Shown: piece by piece, positions 52,884 to 62,116 of the stretch | Layout of the letters: each line of letters begins with the position of its first letter | Position numbering within the stretch: the stretch's first letter is position 1 | Assembly: GCA_002798195.1 (NCBI GenBank) | Contig: NWQM01000016.1 | Coordinates: 310,001-374,000, forward strand | Source: Lysobacteraceae bacterium NML03-0222 | GTDB taxonomy: Bacteria; Pseudomonadota; Gammaproteobacteria; Xanthomonadales; Xanthomonadaceae | Direction of reading: 5' to 3' | Length of the DNA: 64,000 bases | Notes under the pieces: model-generated | What the model saw: the letters and a program-made list of their open reading frames with translations, nothing else | What the model was told of the DNA's origin: nothing | Databases searched by the model: none | Made by a program: the position numbers and the translations under genes

Positions 52884-54436
52884 TGACAACACAAACCACG
52901 ACCGGCAAAAAATCTGCCATCGACCGTTTCTTGAGCATTGTTGAAAAAGGCGGCAATGCGCTGCCGCATCCGGCGACATTGTTCGCCATCCTGGCCATCA
53001 TCGTGGTGCTGCTGTCCTGGGTGGCTTCGCAATTTGACTTGTCGGTGCCACACCCCACCACCGGCAAGGAAATCACCCCGGTCAACCTGCTGAGTGTCGA
53101 AGGCTTGCAGCGTATCCTTGGCGGGCTGGTGACCAACTTCACCAGCTTTGCGCCGCTGGGCACGGTGCTGGTGTCCCTGATTGGCATCGGCGTGGCCGAG
53201 CATTCCGGCCTGATTGGCGCTGCACTGCGCAAGCTGGTGCTGGCCGCGCCGCGCTTCTTGCTGACCCCGGTGATGGTCTTTGCCGGGGTGATGTCGAACA
53301 TGGCCAGTGAAATCGGCTATGTGCTGCTGGTGCCGCTGGCCGGGATGGTATTCATGGCCGCGGGGCGTCACCCGATTCTGGGCATGGCCGCAGCTTTTGC
53401 CGGGGTCTCCGGCGGCTATTCGGCCAATTTGCTGCTCGGCACCATCGACCCGCTGCTGGCTGGCCTGTCCGAAGAAGCCGCGCGCATCGTTGACCCAAGC
53501 TATAGCGTCAATCCTGCTGCCAACTGGTTTTTCATGATTGTCTCCACCTTTCTGGTCACCGGGCTGGGCTGGTGGGTGACCGAGCGCTTTGTGGCGACAC
53601 GCTTCCCCAACGCGCCAATCACCGAAGGCCAGCAACAAGACCAAATCGAGCAGATGAGTGCGGCCGAAAAGCGTGGCCTGACCTTCGCCACCATCGCCAG
53701 CCTCATCCTCACCGGGCTTCTGCTGTGGGGCACGGTACCGGACAACGGCTTCCTGCGTCTGGCGGGCGAGGACAACCTGCTTAAATCATTGAGGCCGTTC
53801 CTGGATGGCATCGTTGCCGTCATCTTCCTGTATGGCCTGGTCGCCGGTGTGGCCTACGGCATTGGCGCGGGCACCATCCGCAACGATAGCGATGTCATCA
53901 ACGGCATGGGCAAGAGCATGTCCACGCTGGGCGTGTATCTGGTGCTGACCTTCTTTGCCGCACAGTTCGTGGCGTTCTTCAACTGGACCCAGCTTGGCCT
54001 GATTTTTGCGGTCAAGGGCGCGGATTTGCTGATTCAGCTGCAATTGCCAGGCATCGTGCTGTTTGCCGGCTTTATCGTGCTGACCGCCACCGCCAATCTG
54101 TTCATGGGCTCGGCCTCGGCCAAGTGGGCGCTGATGGCGCCGGTATTCGTGCCGATGTTCATGCTGCTGGGATATTCGCCAGAGCTCACCCAGGTGGGCT
54201 ACCGCATTGGCGACTCGGTCACCAATATCATCTCGCCGATGATGAGCTATTTCGCCCTGATCATCGCCTTCCTGCAACGCTATGAGCCCAAGGCCGGCAT
54301 CGGTACCGTGATCGCGGTGATGCTGCCCTATTCCATCGCCTTCCTGATTGGCTGGACGGTTTTGTTCATGATCTGGATGTGGCTGGGTCTGCCGATTGGC
54401 CCCGGTGCACCGCTGCAATATGTGCCGGCCGGCTGA
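52883..54436 (+). CDS. AbgT family transporter
   Basis: A 517-residue multi-pass inner-membrane protein of the AbgT family (p-aminobenzoyl-glutamate importers; several members export sulfonamides). Typical parts are [43 protein letters not shown] residues (here [18 protein letters not shown]), [46 protein letters not shown], and [18 protein letters not shown]. It starts at the last base of the ATPase stop codon. The substrate is uncertain. Confidence 0.93.
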   Translation: MTTQTTTGKKSAIDRFLSIVEKGGNALPHPATLFAILAIIVVLLSWVASQFDLSVPHPTTGKEITPVNLLSVEGLQRILGGLVTNFTSFAPLGTVLVSLIGIGVAEHSGLIGAALRKLVLAAPRFLLTPVMVFAGVMSNMASEIGYVLLVPLAGMVFMAAGRHPILGMAAAFAGVSGGYSANLLLGTIDPLLAGLSEEAARIVDPSYSVNPAANWFFMIVSTFLVTGLGWWVTERFVATRFPNAPITEGQQQDQIEQMSAAEKRGLTFATIASLILTGLLLWGTVPDNGFLRLAGEDNLLKSLRPFLDGIVAVIFLYGLVAGVAYGIGAGTIRNDSDVINGMGKSMSTLGVYLVLTFFAAQFVAFFNWTQLGLIFAVKGADLLIQLQLPGIVLFAGFIVLTATANLFMGSASAKWALMAPVFVPMFMLLGYSPELTQVGYRIGDSVTNIISPMMSYFALIIAFLQRYEPKAGIGTVIAVMLPYSIAFLIGWTVLFMIWMWLGLPIGPGAPLQYVPAG

Positions 54437-54505
54437 GTTTCCTGAATATTCAGTGTTTTCGTGAAATAATCCCCCGCCTATTCATTCATCCATAAAGGAA
54501 TAACA

Positions 54506-54970
54506 ATGAAAAAGTTCGCACTGCCACTTGCCATTGCTGCCACCCTGTCGCTGGCTGCTTGCAAGCAAACCGAAGCGCCTGCCCAGGCTCCGGCTGAACC
54601 CGCCGCTCAAGCCGCAGCGCCTGCAGCTGCTGCTCCTGCTCAAGCCCCTGCTGCTGCAGAGCAGTCGCTTGCCGGCATGTTCAAAGGCACCCTGGCCTGC
54701 GCCAGCTGCCCCGGCATTGAAACTGCCCTCAGCCTGAATGCCGACGGCACTTACACGCTGGAGCAAACCTATCTGGAAGAGCAGGACGGCCACAAGAAGA
54801 CCACTGGCAAGTGGATGCTGAATGAAGGTCGCGTAGCCCTGACCCCCGATGGCGCTACCGAAGCTGATACCTTCTACGCCGTGGACAGCAATGACGCGCT
54901 GACCCAGGTTTCGGCCGATGGCAGCCGCAGCGTCAATACCGAACTCAACTACACCTTGAAGCGCAGCTAA
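54506..54970 (+). CDS. NlpE-like copper-stress/envelope lipoprotein
   Basis: A 154-residue lipoprotein. The signal peptide ends in lipobox LAAC (Cys20). An Ala/Pro-rich linker (about 24-55) leads to an NlpE N-terminal-type domain: GMFKGTLACASCPGIETALSLNADGTYTLEQTY, with the Cys-x-x-Cys motif that in E. coli NlpE senses copper and envelope stress. The second NlpE domain is absent. AAGGAATAAC precedes the ATG, and a terminator follows, so it is a single-gene unit. Confidence 0.87.
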   Translation: MKKFALPLAIAATLSLAACKQTEAPAQAPAEPAAQAAAPAAAAPAQAPAAAEQSLAGMFKGTLACASCPGIETALSLNADGTYTLEQTYLEEQDGHKKTTGKWMLNEGRVALTPDGATEADTFYAVDSNDALTQVSADGSRSVNTELNYTLKRS

Positions 54971-54999
54971 TCGCGCCTTCCGGTCAAGTTTGAACCTCA

Positions 55000-55028
55000 C
55001 CGCCGGTGGCCTGCTCACCGGCGGTTTT
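55000..55028 (+). terminator. Terminator after the NlpE-like gene
   Basis: CCGCCGGTG-N7-CACCGGCGG followed by TTTT. Confidence 0.9.
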
Positions 55029-55041
55029 GTATTGAGACCTT

Positions 55042-55554
55042 ATGAGTCGCTGGCGTCCCCCCTCTCCCGGCAGCACCGAGCTGATTACCGCACAAGGCCA
55101 TGCCCGGCTGAAGGCCGAGCTGGATGATTTATGGCGCGTGCAGCGCCCGGAAGTGGTGAAGGCATTGGCTGCCGCCGCCGCAGAAGGTGACCGCAGCGAA
55201 AACGCCGAATATACCTACCGCAAAAAGCAACTGGCCGGCATCGACCGCCGGGTGCGCTATCTGTCCAAACGCATCCCGGCACTGAAAGTCGTCGATAGCA
55301 TGCCCAGCGACCCGGAGATGGTGTTTTTTGGGGCAGAAGTCGAGCTCGAGAGCCTGACAAATGGGGAAGTTCTGCGTTACCGCATCGTCGGCCCGGATGA
55401 AACCGATGCCAAGCTCGGCCATATCAGCATTGACTCGCCACTGGCGCGGGCAATGTTGAAGAAACGCCTTGATGATGAGTTCGAAGCCTCACTCCCCGGC
55501 GGTGTGGCTCGTTTCGTGATTGTGGACGTGCATTACGCTGTCCAAGATCAATAA
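55042..55554 (+). CDS. greB: Transcription elongation factor GreB
   Basis: A 170-residue Gre factor that rescues backtracked RNA polymerase. The N-terminal coiled coil has the acidic tip [16 protein letters not shown] with the Asp/Glu pair needed for transcript cleavage, and [30 protein letters not shown] begins the FKBP-like C-terminal domain with [16 protein letters not shown] near the end. The length and the YTYRKKQL sequence mark GreB rather than GreA. Confidence 0.96.
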   Translation: MSRWRPPSPGSTELITAQGHARLKAELDDLWRVQRPEVVKALAAAAAEGDRSENAEYTYRKKQLAGIDRRVRYLSKRIPALKVVDSMPSDPEMVFFGAEVELESLTNGEVLRYRIVGPDETDAKLGHISIDSPLARAMLKKRLDDEFEASLPGGVARFVIVDVHYAVQDQ

Positions 55555-55626
55555 CCCAACTTGGCATATCCCCCACTGAACCGGGATGCTTGCTTGCAAA
55601 ACGAGGATATTTGGCAACTGCCGCCA

Positions 55627-56835
55627 TCAAGCCGCTGCAAGTTCAGTCTGCCGGTGATGCGCCCAGCGCCAGATACTCCAGGCCAACAGCGACAACAGTC
55701 CGGCAGCGGCGGAGAGCCATGCCAGCTCATGACTTAGCCAGGGCGATACCACACCGGCCATCAGGGCATTCATCAGCAGGCTGATAAAGGCCTGCATGGA
55801 TGAGGCCGCGCCCCGGGTCGCCGGGAACATATCCAAAATCGCAAGCGTGAGAATCGGAAACACCAGCGCAATGCCGAATGAATTGAGCGCCACCGGTAGC
55901 ACGGTAGGCAACACCGCGGGCGCGCCAGTCTGGGTGTGATAGCCCAGGTTGATGCAGGCGGCAATGATGCAGCAGGCAAACCCCAGGCGGATTTGCGCCA
56001 CGCTGTTCAAGCGCCCGGCAAGCCGCCCGGAAGCAAACGCCCCCAGCATCATGCCGCCAATCATTGGCACAAAAAACCAGGCAAAACCGTCCTGCCCCAG
56101 TTTCAAATGGTCAATCACCAATGCCGGAGCAGACGAGATATACAGAAATAGCGCCGCGAAATTGAGGCTGGCGGCCAGCGCCAAGCGCATGAAGGCGGCA
56201 TTCCCCAACATCGACCAGTAGCCGCGCAGCATCCGCCCGATCTGCAATGGCTGCCGAGCCTCGGGCTGTAGTGTTTCTGGCAAACGCCACAGCACCAGCA
56301 GCGTCAACCCCGCGGCAAACAACGCCAAAAACCAGAAAATCCACGTCCAGTCCGACCACCCCAGCAACCATGCACCAACAATCGGTGCAATCGCCGGTGC
56401 CACGCCAAAAATCATCGATACCTGGCTCATCAAGCGCTGCGCATCATCACCTGCAAAGACATCACGGATTACCGCGCGCCCGACAATCAGCCCGACCCCG
56501 GCAGACAGCCCCTGCAGCGCACGGAAACCCAACAGCATCGGCAACGAAGTCGCCAGCGCACAGCCAATCGACGCCAGCGCAAACACTATCAGCCCGGTAA
56601 TGATGACCCGCCGTCGCCCAAGCGCATCGGAGAGCGGCCCATGCACCACGCTCATCAGCGCATAAGCCAGCAGATACACGCTGATGGTCTGCTGCATTGC
56701 CAATTTGTCAGCGCCAAACTGCCCGCCAATATCGGGAAACGCCGGGAAAATGGTGTCGATGGAAAACGGCCCCAGCATCGAGAGCAGCGCCAAAATCAGC
56801 GCGAGATGGCGGACAGCAGAAACAGATCGGGACAT
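55627..56835 (-). CDS. Bcr/CflA family drug-resistance MFS transporter
   Basis: A 402-residue transporter with 12 predicted helices. Family marks are LSMLGPFSIDTIFPAFPDIG in helix 1 and the A-like motif HGPLSDALGRRRVIITGL between helices 2 and 3, then GRAVIRDVFAGDDAQRLMSQVSMIFGVAPAIAPIVGAWL, typical of the Bcr/CflA drug:H+ antiporters. The start at 56835 removes 22 non-homologous residues of the longer frame. The 250 bp upstream, before the restriction operon, hold nothing recognised. Substrate unknown. Confidence 0.92.
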   Translation of the reverse strand: MSRSVSAVRHLALILALLSMLGPFSIDTIFPAFPDIGGQFGADKLAMQQTISVYLLAYALMSVVHGPLSDALGRRRVIITGLIVFALASIGCALATSLPMLLGFRALQGLSAGVGLIVGRAVIRDVFAGDDAQRLMSQVSMIFGVAPAIAPIVGAWLLGWSDWTWIFWFLALFAAGLTLLVLWRLPETLQPEARQPLQIGRMLRGYWSMLGNAAFMRLALAASLNFAALFLYISSAPALVIDHLKLGQDGFAWFFVPMIGGMMLGAFASGRLAGRLNSVAQIRLGFACCIIAACINLGYHTQTGAPAVLPTVLPVALNSFGIALVFPILTLAILDMFPATRGAASSMQAFISLLMNALMAGVVSPWLSHELAWLSAAAGLLSLLAWSIWRWAHHRQTELAAA

Positions 56836-57088
56836 GGCGCACGACAAGAAAAAACAGCGAAACATGATAGAGCCATTGTTGCTGGATGTATCCCTGCACA
56901 ATTAAGTTCTTCAGCGCATTATTGCCTAGCAAGAACGCTTCACAGATATATTGCGACCCGAAGAAGAATGAGTACTGCGTTACTTTACGCGCATGCAGCT
57001 TTTCAGGTTTGGCCGCCCGTTGCCCAAGTGGGATAGCCAATAATCCTGAGCTACGAGCCTTGCAAATAAGCGCAGAATCAATTTTGCA

Positions 57089-60000
57089 TCAGAGTCCAGG
57101 CTTGCCCGAAAGTCGGTCATAAACCTGGCCGCCCAGCCACTTGGAAACCAGCTCCTGCATGTCCGGCTTGCTCATGTAGTCGCTGAACAATTCTTCATTC
57201 AACTCCATGCGCTCAATGAAGAGCGATTCCAACACCTGGCGGAAAACGAGCTGAAATTTGTCCAGCGGGTTGACTTCGGCGGCTTTTTGCAGGGTTTCGT
57301 TCTGGCTGGCGGCTTCGGCAATCTGGTCGAAGAACAGTTGGTCAGCTTCATTGAGTTCGCCGCCGAAGCGCTCGTTGATGATGTCGATCAGGCGCGAGAG
57401 CGGCACCTGCTCTTCGCGCACCATGCCCGAGCCCACTTCGCGCGGGCCGTCCAGGGGTTTGGCATAGCCTTCGTTCAGGCTGATTGAGCCCTCACTGATT
57501 TTTTGCAGGCGGTAGTAATCGAGCTCGACTTCCTCATCAAACTGGTAGCCCGGCCCGCTTGTGCGTTTGGGCAGTTTCAGCGCCAGGTGCCGCAGATAGG
57601 TGAACAGTTTTTCCAGATCACTGTCCTGATAGGGAATGACCTGGCTCAAAAAGCTGTACAGATTGCGGAAGGCTTGCAGTTTGCCGCGCCACAGTTCGGC
57701 CTCTTCTGGCTGGGCAGCTTGCAACTGCCTGAAACGCGCCGTAGCCAAGTCAATCAGCGCATTCATGGCCTTGTGGTCGCCGGGGCTTTGACGGCGTTTG
57801 GGGGCGAAAAACACACGCGCAAACTCGGCCACTTCGGTTTGCAGGTACATGCCTGAGGCATCCAGCTCGGCCTTGATTTCGTAAAGCCGGTCGGGATCGA
57901 CTGCCTCGCCCATCACCGCGCCTTCGTAATACTGGCGGAAGGCTTCCTGAATATCGGCAGGGTCGTTAGCAAAATCCAGAACGAAAGTATCGTCCTTGAG
58001 CGGATGAGTGCGGTTGAGGCGCGAGAGCGTCTGCACCGCCTGAATCCCGGCCAGGCGCTTGTCCACATACAGGGTATGCAACTGCGGCTGATCAAATCCG
58101 GTCTGGTATTTTTCCGCCACCAGCAACACGCGGAAATCCGGCTTGGCAAAAGTGTCGGGCAGGTCTTTTTCCTTCAACCCGCCGTTCATATCGACTTCGG
58201 TGTATTGCTTTTGCGGGATTTTGTCGTCCTCCACCGAGCCAGAAAACGCCACCAGACTTTTGATGGCATAGCCTTTTTCACGGATGTAGCGGTCGAACTC
58301 CTGCTTGTAGCGCACCGCCTCCAGCCGCGAGCCGGTCACCACCATGGCCTTGGCGCGGCCACCGATTTTGTGGCGGGTGAATTGCTGGAAATGCTCCACC
58401 ATCACTTCGGTTTTCTGGCCGATATTGTGCGGATGCAGGCGCATAAATCGCGCCAGCGCCCTGGCGGCTTTTTTGCGCTCGACATTGGGATCGTTTTCGA
58501 CGCTTTTGATCAGTTTGTAATAAGTTTTGTAGCTGACATAGTGCTTGAGCACGTCCTCGATAAAGCCCTCTTCAACGGCCTGGCGCATGCTGTAGCGGTG
58601 GAAGGGCTCGCCGCCGCGCCCGAATATCGCCAGCGTTTTGTGCTTGGGCGTAGCGGTAAAGGCGAAAAAGCTGATATTGGGCTGGCGGCCACGCTGGGTC
58701 ATGCTGCGAAACAGCCGCTCCAGTTCCGCCTCGCCTTCTTCCTCGGCCATCGCCTGTGCCTGCTGACGCAGTGCGGCGCCACCCAGCACGCCTTTGAGCT
58801 CCGTGACCGTTTCGCCCGATTGCGAACTATGCGCCTCATCCACGATAACTGCGTATTTGCGCGTGGGCAGGTGGCTGCCCGCCTCGCCGCGCGCTTCATT
58901 AAGACGCGCCAGTTGATCGGACACAAACGGGAATTTTTGCAGCGTGGTGATGATGATGGGCACGCCTGCTTCCAGCGCCTCAGCCAGTTGCCGTGAATCC
59001 TCATCGATTTTCTGCACCACGCCCTGACGGTGCTCGAACTGGTAAATGGTGTTCTGCAACTGGCGATCCAGCACCACGCGGTCGGTAATCACCACCACGC
59101 TGTCAAACACCCGCTCATCCTGCGCGTTGTGCAGGCTGGAGAGCCGGTGCGCCAGCCAGGCGATGGTATTGCTTTTGCCGCTGCCTGCCGAATGCTCAAT
59201 CAAATAGTTATGCCCCACTCCTTCACGGGCGGCCGCCGCCACCATCTGCCGCACCACCTGCCACTGGTGATAACGCGGGAAAATCAGGCTTTCCTTGCGC
59301 AGCTTTTTGCCATCGTCGCCGGTTTTTTCTTCGACATGCAAATGCAGAAAACGCGCCAGCAAATCCAGCAGGCTGTCGCGCTGCAAGACCTCTTCCCACA
59401 AATAGGCGGTTTTGTAATTGCGCCCGGCGCTGTCGGGCGGATTGCCCGCACCGCCGTCAAAGCCACGGTTGAACGGAAGAAAGCGCGTGGCGCTGCCTGC
59501 CAGGCTTGTGGTCATATGCGCTTCTTCGGTATCCAGCGCAAAATGCACCAGCGCGCGCTTGGAAAACACAAAAATCGGCTCGCGCGGATCGCGGTCATGG
59601 CGGTATTGGCGCATGGCATCGGCCACCATCTGCCCGCTCAAGGGGTTTTTCAGCTCCAGCGTGACCACCGGAATGCCGTTGAGCGACAGCACCACATCCA
59701 GCGACTGTTCCGACTTGGGGCTGAAGCGCAATTGCCGCGTCAGCCCCAGGCGATTGGCCTGATAACGCGCCTTCAGTGCCGGGTTCAAGCCATGCGCCGG
59801 GCGGAAATAGGCCATGTGCAGGGTACGGCCATAACATTTGAAACCGTGGCGCAAGGTCGCCAACGCGCCATGCGTATCCAGCCATTTGCACAGCGACTCC
59901 AGCACCCGCGCGCCGGTTTGCTCGCCATGCACAGCCGCCAATTTGTCCCAGGTCGCGCCCTGCGTGGCGCGGATAAAGGCCAGCGCCTCTTCCGGAAATA

Positions 60001-60106
60001 TCGCCCGTTCACGATCAAAACCCCTGGCCGCAAGCTGCGTATAACCACCGGCCAGCAGCGAGGCTTCAATGGCGGATTCGAAAGCGGCTTCAGAGGTGGG
60101 TTTCAT
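57089..60106 (-). CDS. hsdR: Type I restriction enzyme, motor/nuclease subunit HsdR
   Basis: A 1005-residue HsdR. The nuclease part has LDVVLSLNGIPVVTLELKNPLSGQ (Asp and Glu-x-Lys of the PD-ExK site). The motor has Walker A EHSAGSGKSNTIAWLAHRL, VVITDRVVLDRQLQNTIYQFEHRQG, DEAH box AVIVDEAHSSQSGET and FFAFTATPKHKTL. With HsdM and HsdS it translocates and cuts unmodified DNA. It is last in a five-gene leftward operon, and its start overlaps the HNH gene by 17 bp. Full length, no frameshift seen. Confidence 0.96.
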   Translation of the reverse strand: MKPTSEAAFESAIEASLLAGGYTQLAARGFDRERAIFPEEALAFIRATQGATWDKLAAVHGEQTGARVLESLCKWLDTHGALATLRHGFKCYGRTLHMAYFRPAHGLNPALKARYQANRLGLTRQLRFSPKSEQSLDVVLSLNGIPVVTLELKNPLSGQMVADAMRQYRHDRDPREPIFVFSKRALVHFALDTEEAHMTTSLAGSATRFLPFNRGFDGGAGNPPDSAGRNYKTAYLWEEVLQRDSLLDLLARFLHLHVEEKTGDDGKKLRKESLIFPRYHQWQVVRQMVAAAAREGVGHNYLIEHSAGSGKSNTIAWLAHRLSSLHNAQDERVFDSVVVITDRVVLDRQLQNTIYQFEHRQGVVQKIDEDSRQLAEALEAGVPIIITTLQKFPFVSDQLARLNEARGEAGSHLPTRKYAVIVDEAHSSQSGETVTELKGVLGGAALRQQAQAMAEEEGEAELERLFRSMTQRGRQPNISFFAFTATPKHKTLAIFGRGGEPFHRYSMRQAVEEGFIEDVLKHYVSYKTYYKLIKSVENDPNVERKKAARALARFMRLHPHNIGQKTEVMVEHFQQFTRHKIGGRAKAMVVTGSRLEAVRYKQEFDRYIREKGYAIKSLVAFSGSVEDDKIPQKQYTEVDMNGGLKEKDLPDTFAKPDFRVLLVAEKYQTGFDQPQLHTLYVDKRLAGIQAVQTLSRLNRTHPLKDDTFVLDFANDPADIQEAFRQYYEGAVMGEAVDPDRLYEIKAELDASGMYLQTEVAEFARVFFAPKRRQSPGDHKAMNALIDLATARFRQLQAAQPEEAELWRGKLQAFRNLYSFLSQVIPYQDSDLEKLFTYLRHLALKLPKRTSGPGYQFDEEVELDYYRLQKISEGSISLNEGYAKPLDGPREVGSGMVREEQVPLSRLIDIINERFGGELNEADQLFFDQIAEAASQNETLQKAAEVNPLDKFQLVFRQVLESLFIERMELNEELFSDYMSKPDMQELVSKWLGGQVYDRLSGKPGL

Positions 60107-60806
60107 TGATATGGCTCCTTGCTACCGACTCGATAACATAAGCAAACTCCGGCAACCGTTCATCAACCGGTGTAGTGACTGCTTGAATTACTTCGATGAA
60201 ATCTTCTCGTGTTTGGATAACATCTGGATCAAGCCAAACTGAAAGTGCAGATAGTCGCCAGCCTTTCAGCGTTTCATGATCCAGCTTGAGCACAGCGACA
60301 CTGCTAATTCCTGACTCATCCGCTCCCTCTACACTGCCATCTGCTTCACGGAAGACGAAATGCTTTTCGCATCCCTCCATTGTGGGAAGTACAGGTAGTT
60401 CCTGATCAGCTTTGACTACTGCTCCAAAACGCTCGACAGCCGCTCCGCACACTTCCAAAGCGACAATCATGTTTTGATAATTGAGATCATCGGCAACTAC
60501 CCGACCAAACTCTTTTCCTTGAGCTTCGATCTCAATACGGCATATCTTTTGGCACTTCAGATGTTCAATATGATTTTTGAAACTCACACTGCTGCTGTTT
60601 GACTGAAGTTTTGAAATTCGATCATCAACAGGTGCACCTGTGTATCCGCAAATGCCGTACTGCTCGCGGGTAAGAGTGTCACGTAACTCAGATTTTCGTG
60701 GAAAATCGCGGTAGGTAAGATTCACAGGTTCAGGCTCAATGGACAACTGCCTATCGATAAACGATTGAATGCAATCTGGGGTATTATTTTTATTAATTCT
60801 CTTCAT
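60090..60806 (-). CDS. HNH-type protein, PtuB-like (Septu) with incomplete zinc site
   Basis: A 238-residue protein with the shape of the HNH proteins that pair with OLD/ABC-type ATPases (TIGR02646, PtuB of Septu and the retron Ec78 effector). Visible are YGICGYTGAPVDD where the family usually has CxYC, then NHIEHLKCQ with the conserved IEH, and LNYQNMIVAL with the catalytic-type Asn. The second zinc Cys is replaced by Thr, and the later CN motif is not evident. It overlaps the ATPase gene by four bases (ATGA) and hsdR by 17 bp. Base composition is AT-richer than hsdR, suggesting separate acquisition. It is probably a nuclease released by the ATPase on infection. Confidence 0.72.
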   Translation of the reverse strand: MKRINKNNTPDCIQSFIDRQLSIEPEPVNLTYRDFPRKSELRDTLTREQYGICGYTGAPVDDRISKLQSNSSSVSFKNHIEHLKCQKICRIEIEAQGKEFGRVVADDLNYQNMIVALEVCGAAVERFGAVVKADQELPVLPTMEGCEKHFVFREADGSVEGADESGISSVAVLKLDHETLKGWRLSALSVWLDPDVIQTREDFIEVIQAVTTPVDERLPEFAYVIESVARSHINETHL

Positions 60807-62116
60807 TTTCCAAGACGCTCTATTCTTTCGATCATAGATGCCAACCTCTGAATTGCTTCAGTATTACCAACATCCTTTCTTAAGGAGGATATCTGTAACC
60901 TTGCGCTATCAAGATCTTTTTCTGAAATCAATCGAGCGGCATTTTCCAGCCTCGCATCAACTTCTTGATTGATCTCGCTTGCATCCATAAGCACATTGAG
61001 AATCCAGTTCGAGTCTGTCCCATAGGCCATGGCTGGAATATCAACAACCATTCTTCCAGCTTGCCAAGTCAACAACCTAACGCAACGCGCTTCAACTTCT
61101 CCGATCACTTGGGGCGAGTGCGTAGTGACAACAAACTGACAACCTTTAAAGATGTTCGGCAGTCTTTTTATCACCTCGCGCTGCCACTTCGGGTGCAAGT
61201 GCAATTCTATTTCGTCGATCAAAACCAGCGCTGTACCTTCTGCAATCGGATTTTCGCTGTTGGGATTTGCAATGGCAAGGCGGCGTGTAAGGTCGAACAC
61301 CAAAGCCAGCAGGCCTCGTTCACCATCGGATAACTGGTGCAAGTAAAAAGGCTGGCCGCGCTTGTCCACCACAAAACCAAGGCGCGGTTGCTCTTGGATG
61401 CGCAGATCGCTGAACTCAGGCATAAGGTCGCTGACCACGGCTCGCAGTGCATCCAACACTTTGAGACGACGCGGTTCATTGTCCACGCCCAGCTTCTCCT
61501 GGGTACGGAACCAATGCATGAACTCGCGTAGCTCTACCTCGCGATCATGCAGAGCCCGGTCATAGGCAATGGATGGGGCAAAGGGCTTGGCTTCGGGCAA
61601 GTTACGCGGCTGACCGGGTAATTGGCGTTTGGGGGAAAAATACACTGCCAATGGCGGATAAGCTGCATTTTTCAGAGTCGCCAGTGCAATGCGAGTCTCT
61701 TGCATGCCCGCTTCCAGCTCGCCTGTCAACGTGCGGGTGCTCAGTGCTTGAGCGAAGTCAATGGCGCCAGTAGCGGCTTCCGCCTGCCGTAATAGCATGA
61801 AGCGATCACCTTTCTCGTCCGCCGCTCGCAAGCGTTGCACCCCAGCATTGATAATTTGTCCGTTGATCTGGATGCGTGCAAACGCCTCCAACGACACTTT
61901 GTCACCGTGGATGAGATCATCGGTGAAGTACAGCGGTGCAGAGCGTGATGAGGTGAACTCTGGCATTGCCCGCGACAGCAGCACCGCCAGCGTATGCAGC
62001 ACAGTGGACTTACCCACGCCGTTAACGCCAGCAATCAGCGTCACATCCGGCTCGAAAGAAATATCAAGCTGTTCAAAACCGCCGCAGTGTTTGAGGGAGA
62101 GGGACTCCAGTTTCAT
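60803..62116 (-). CDS. ABC/OLD-type AAA ATPase, PtuA-like (Septu)
   Basis: A 437-residue SMC/ABC-like ATPase. It has N-terminal MKLESLSLKHCGGFEQLDISF, Walker A AGVNGVGKSTVLHTLAVLL (Gly30-Thr38 core), signature-like LSDGERGLLALVFDLTRR, Walker B ALVLIDEIELHLHPKWQ and His switch VVTTHSPQVIGE. No TOPRIM nuclease domain follows, so nuclease activity would come from the partner HNH protein. This pair matches the PtuA-PtuB composition of Septu defence. Its start overlaps the hsdS stop by four bases. RloA-like ATPases in type I loci are the alternative identity. Confidence 0.8.
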   Translation of the reverse strand: MKLESLSLKHCGGFEQLDISFEPDVTLIAGVNGVGKSTVLHTLAVLLSRAMPEFTSSRSAPLYFTDDLIHGDKVSLEAFARIQINGQIINAGVQRLRAADEKGDRFMLLRQAEAATGAIDFAQALSTRTLTGELEAGMQETRIALATLKNAAYPPLAVYFSPKRQLPGQPRNLPEAKPFAPSIAYDRALHDREVELREFMHWFRTQEKLGVDNEPRRLKVLDALRAVVSDLMPEFSDLRIQEQPRLGFVVDKRGQPFYLHQLSDGERGLLALVFDLTRRLAIANPNSENPIAEGTALVLIDEIELHLHPKWQREVIKRLPNIFKGCQFVVTTHSPQVIGEVEARCVRLLTWQAGRMVVDIPAMAYGTDSNWILNVLMDASEINQEVDARLENAARLISEKDLDSARLQISSLRKDVGNTEAIQRLASMIERIERLGK

